Of a stretch of DNA of 64,000 nt, positions 62,880-64,000 are shown in pieces. The position numbers and the translations under genes are program-made. This DNA comes from Auricularia sp. M13 (taxonomy: Eukaryota > Basidiomycota > Agaricomycetes > Auriculariales > Auriculariaceae). The notes below the pieces were generated by a model. That model was not told the origin of the DNA. It made no database searches and saw nothing but the letters and a program-made list of their open reading frames with translations. Every line of letters starts with the position of its first letter. Position 1 is the first letter of the stretch. The stretch spans positions 806,001 to 870,000 of the forward strand of contig CM073204.1 of NCBI GenBank assembly GCA_037042915.1, written 5' to 3'.

Positions 62880-64000
62880 ATGGCCAAGAACAAGAAGAAG
62901 AGCAAGCAGGTCTGTGGTCTCGGGTGCCCATAGTAGCTGGCGGGCTGACTGTGCGTAGACGCTGCTGCCATGGTGCTGGTACTGCGAGCGCGAGTTCGAG
63001 GACGAAAAGGGTGCGTTGCTTTCAGTATTGCAGAAGACTCTGGGCTTACGGGTTGTCATGGAAATAGTGCTCATGCAGCACCAGAAGGCCAAGCATTTTA
63101 AATGCCGCCATTGTCCTCGCCGATTGAACACGGCTGGTGGTCTCGCTGTTCATGTGCAGCAAGTACATAAGCTCGATCCTGACAAGTACGCTCATTATGT
63201 TTCGTTCTCCGATTTCACTCACCAATTCATCATTATCCTAGGATCGAGAATGCGTTACCAGGTCGAGACGGGTACGACGTCGAAATCTTCGGCATGGAGG
63301 GCATCCCGCCGCCTGACCTCGCCGACTACAAGCGGCGCAAAGAGGCCGAGCTGGGCCTGAAGCCGGGCACGATCACGCAGCCCGCGCAGAAGCGGCAGCG
63401 CGTCGAGAACCGCGTGTTGAGCGAGACGGAGCTGCGCATAGCACTCGAGGCGCACCGCGCGCTCATGGGCGCGTCCGAGGCCGTCAACCCGGCGCCGGCG
63501 GCGGAGGCCATGGCCGTGTACAACGCCGCGCCGACGACGTACACCGTCCCGCCCGTCGTCGCGCCCGTCGTCCCGCTCCCGCCGCCGGGCATGTTCCCGC
63601 CGGGCATGCCGCCGCCGCCGTTCCCCGGCGCACCGCCGTTCCTCCCGCCCCCGCCGTTTGCGCCGGGCATGCCGCCCCCGCCGGGCTTCCCGCTGCCGCC
63701 TCCTGGTATGCCTGGTATGCCACCGCCGGGTTTCATCCCAGGCGGCCCACCGCCCCCGCCATCGTTCGTGCCGGCGTCTGCGACGATGGGCCCGCCGCCA
63801 GACGCAATATTGTCAGAAGCTCGCGTGTACGCGCCCAGTTCCAACTACACCAACCCGCCGCTCAAGGACGGCGCCGTGCTCATCTGGACCAACCCCAACA
63901 TGTCTCCCGTTCGTCTGCTGTCCCCTTTGCGCGCGCCGAATTCGGTCTCTAACCTTTGTACAGGAGGAAGTACGGTCGACAGAGAAGCAGTACGCGGTCA
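62880..64000 (+). CDS. BuGZ/ZNF207-like zinc-finger protein, C-terminus beyond the right edge
   Basis: Exons 62880-62909, 62959-63010, 63068-63185, 63242-63908 and 63964 onward; introns of 49-57 nt, all in phase. The N-terminus after [10 protein letters not shown] has two C2H2 fingers: [20 protein letters not shown], then [20 protein letters not shown] and HVQQVH, the exact arrangement of BuGZ/ZNF207 (conserved LPWCWYC and FKCxxC). It continues with [19 protein letters not shown], then a long Pro/Gly/Met-rich low-complexity part, as in BuGZ, whose disordered region phase-separates at spindle microtubules and which binds Bub3. A Bub3-binding GLEBS motif (E-E at its core) was not clearly seen in the visible part; the final [18 protein letters not shown] resembles the conserved fungal tail. 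Confidence 0.88.

Overview
This window looks like nuclear DNA of an Agaricomycete (mushroom-type basidiomycete). The reasons are: GC-rich coding sequence cut by introns of about 45-80 nt, a family of diverged F-box/LRR-like paralogues, a Ty3/gypsy chromovirus with the Agaricomycete type of pol, a LINE-type RNase H remnant, and fungal housekeeping genes (porphobilinogen deaminase, a BuGZ/ZNF207-like zinc-finger protein). Genes lie on both strands with no operons. All exon models below were read by eye from frame continuity plus GT..AG splice signals; no search or alignment was run.

Layout. 1-1143: 3' part missing F-box gene (minus strand, runs off the left edge). 1.1-5.2 kb: sparse, with two coding-like minus-strand frames and a pair of back-to-back perfect palindromes. 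5180-13537: a complete LTR retrotransposon on the minus strand, with identical 186-bp LTRs, TCTAC target duplication, a Gag-protease ORF, a frameshifted pol and a third 609-codon ORF between integrase and the 3' LTR. 14.2-19 kb: a SUN-domain-like protein, a CATGCGTG-rich repeat, and an F-box gene with an N-terminal coiled coil. 19-28 kb: decayed DNA holding an integrase remnant, a nine-exon gene with a Zn-cluster-like cysteine motif, and a ChAPs (Chs5-Arf1-binding protein) pseudogene. 28.7-35.9 kb: two 544-bp arms of a near-perfect inverted repeat around 6.1 kb of mostly non-coding DNA, with an exonuclease-domain fragment beside the right arm. 37.4-38.6 kb: 3' end of a LINE. 39.9-43.9 kb: a small one-pass membrane protein and several broken coding-like frames. 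44.2-45.1 kb: two minisatellites.

45.2-64 kb is the gene-rich part: F-box gene, porphobilinogen deaminase with an 11-nt microexon, an F-box gene with a 1.6-kb intron, another F-box gene plus a tandem fragment, a DUF2236/MpaB-like oxygenase, small secreted peptide genes, a dienelactone hydrolase with a dead upstream copy, and a BuGZ-like gene cut by the right edge.

The most novel signal is a divergent pair of tiny secreted-peptide genes (59832-60026 minus, 60751-60891 plus) that share an 11-residue, cysteine-bounded motif C-x2-L-x-SGT-[VI]-V-C. It is present twice in one and once in the other, and each protein ends exactly on its last cysteine. They lie between the DUF2236 gene and the hydrolase. 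Whether these neighbours act on the peptides is inference only.
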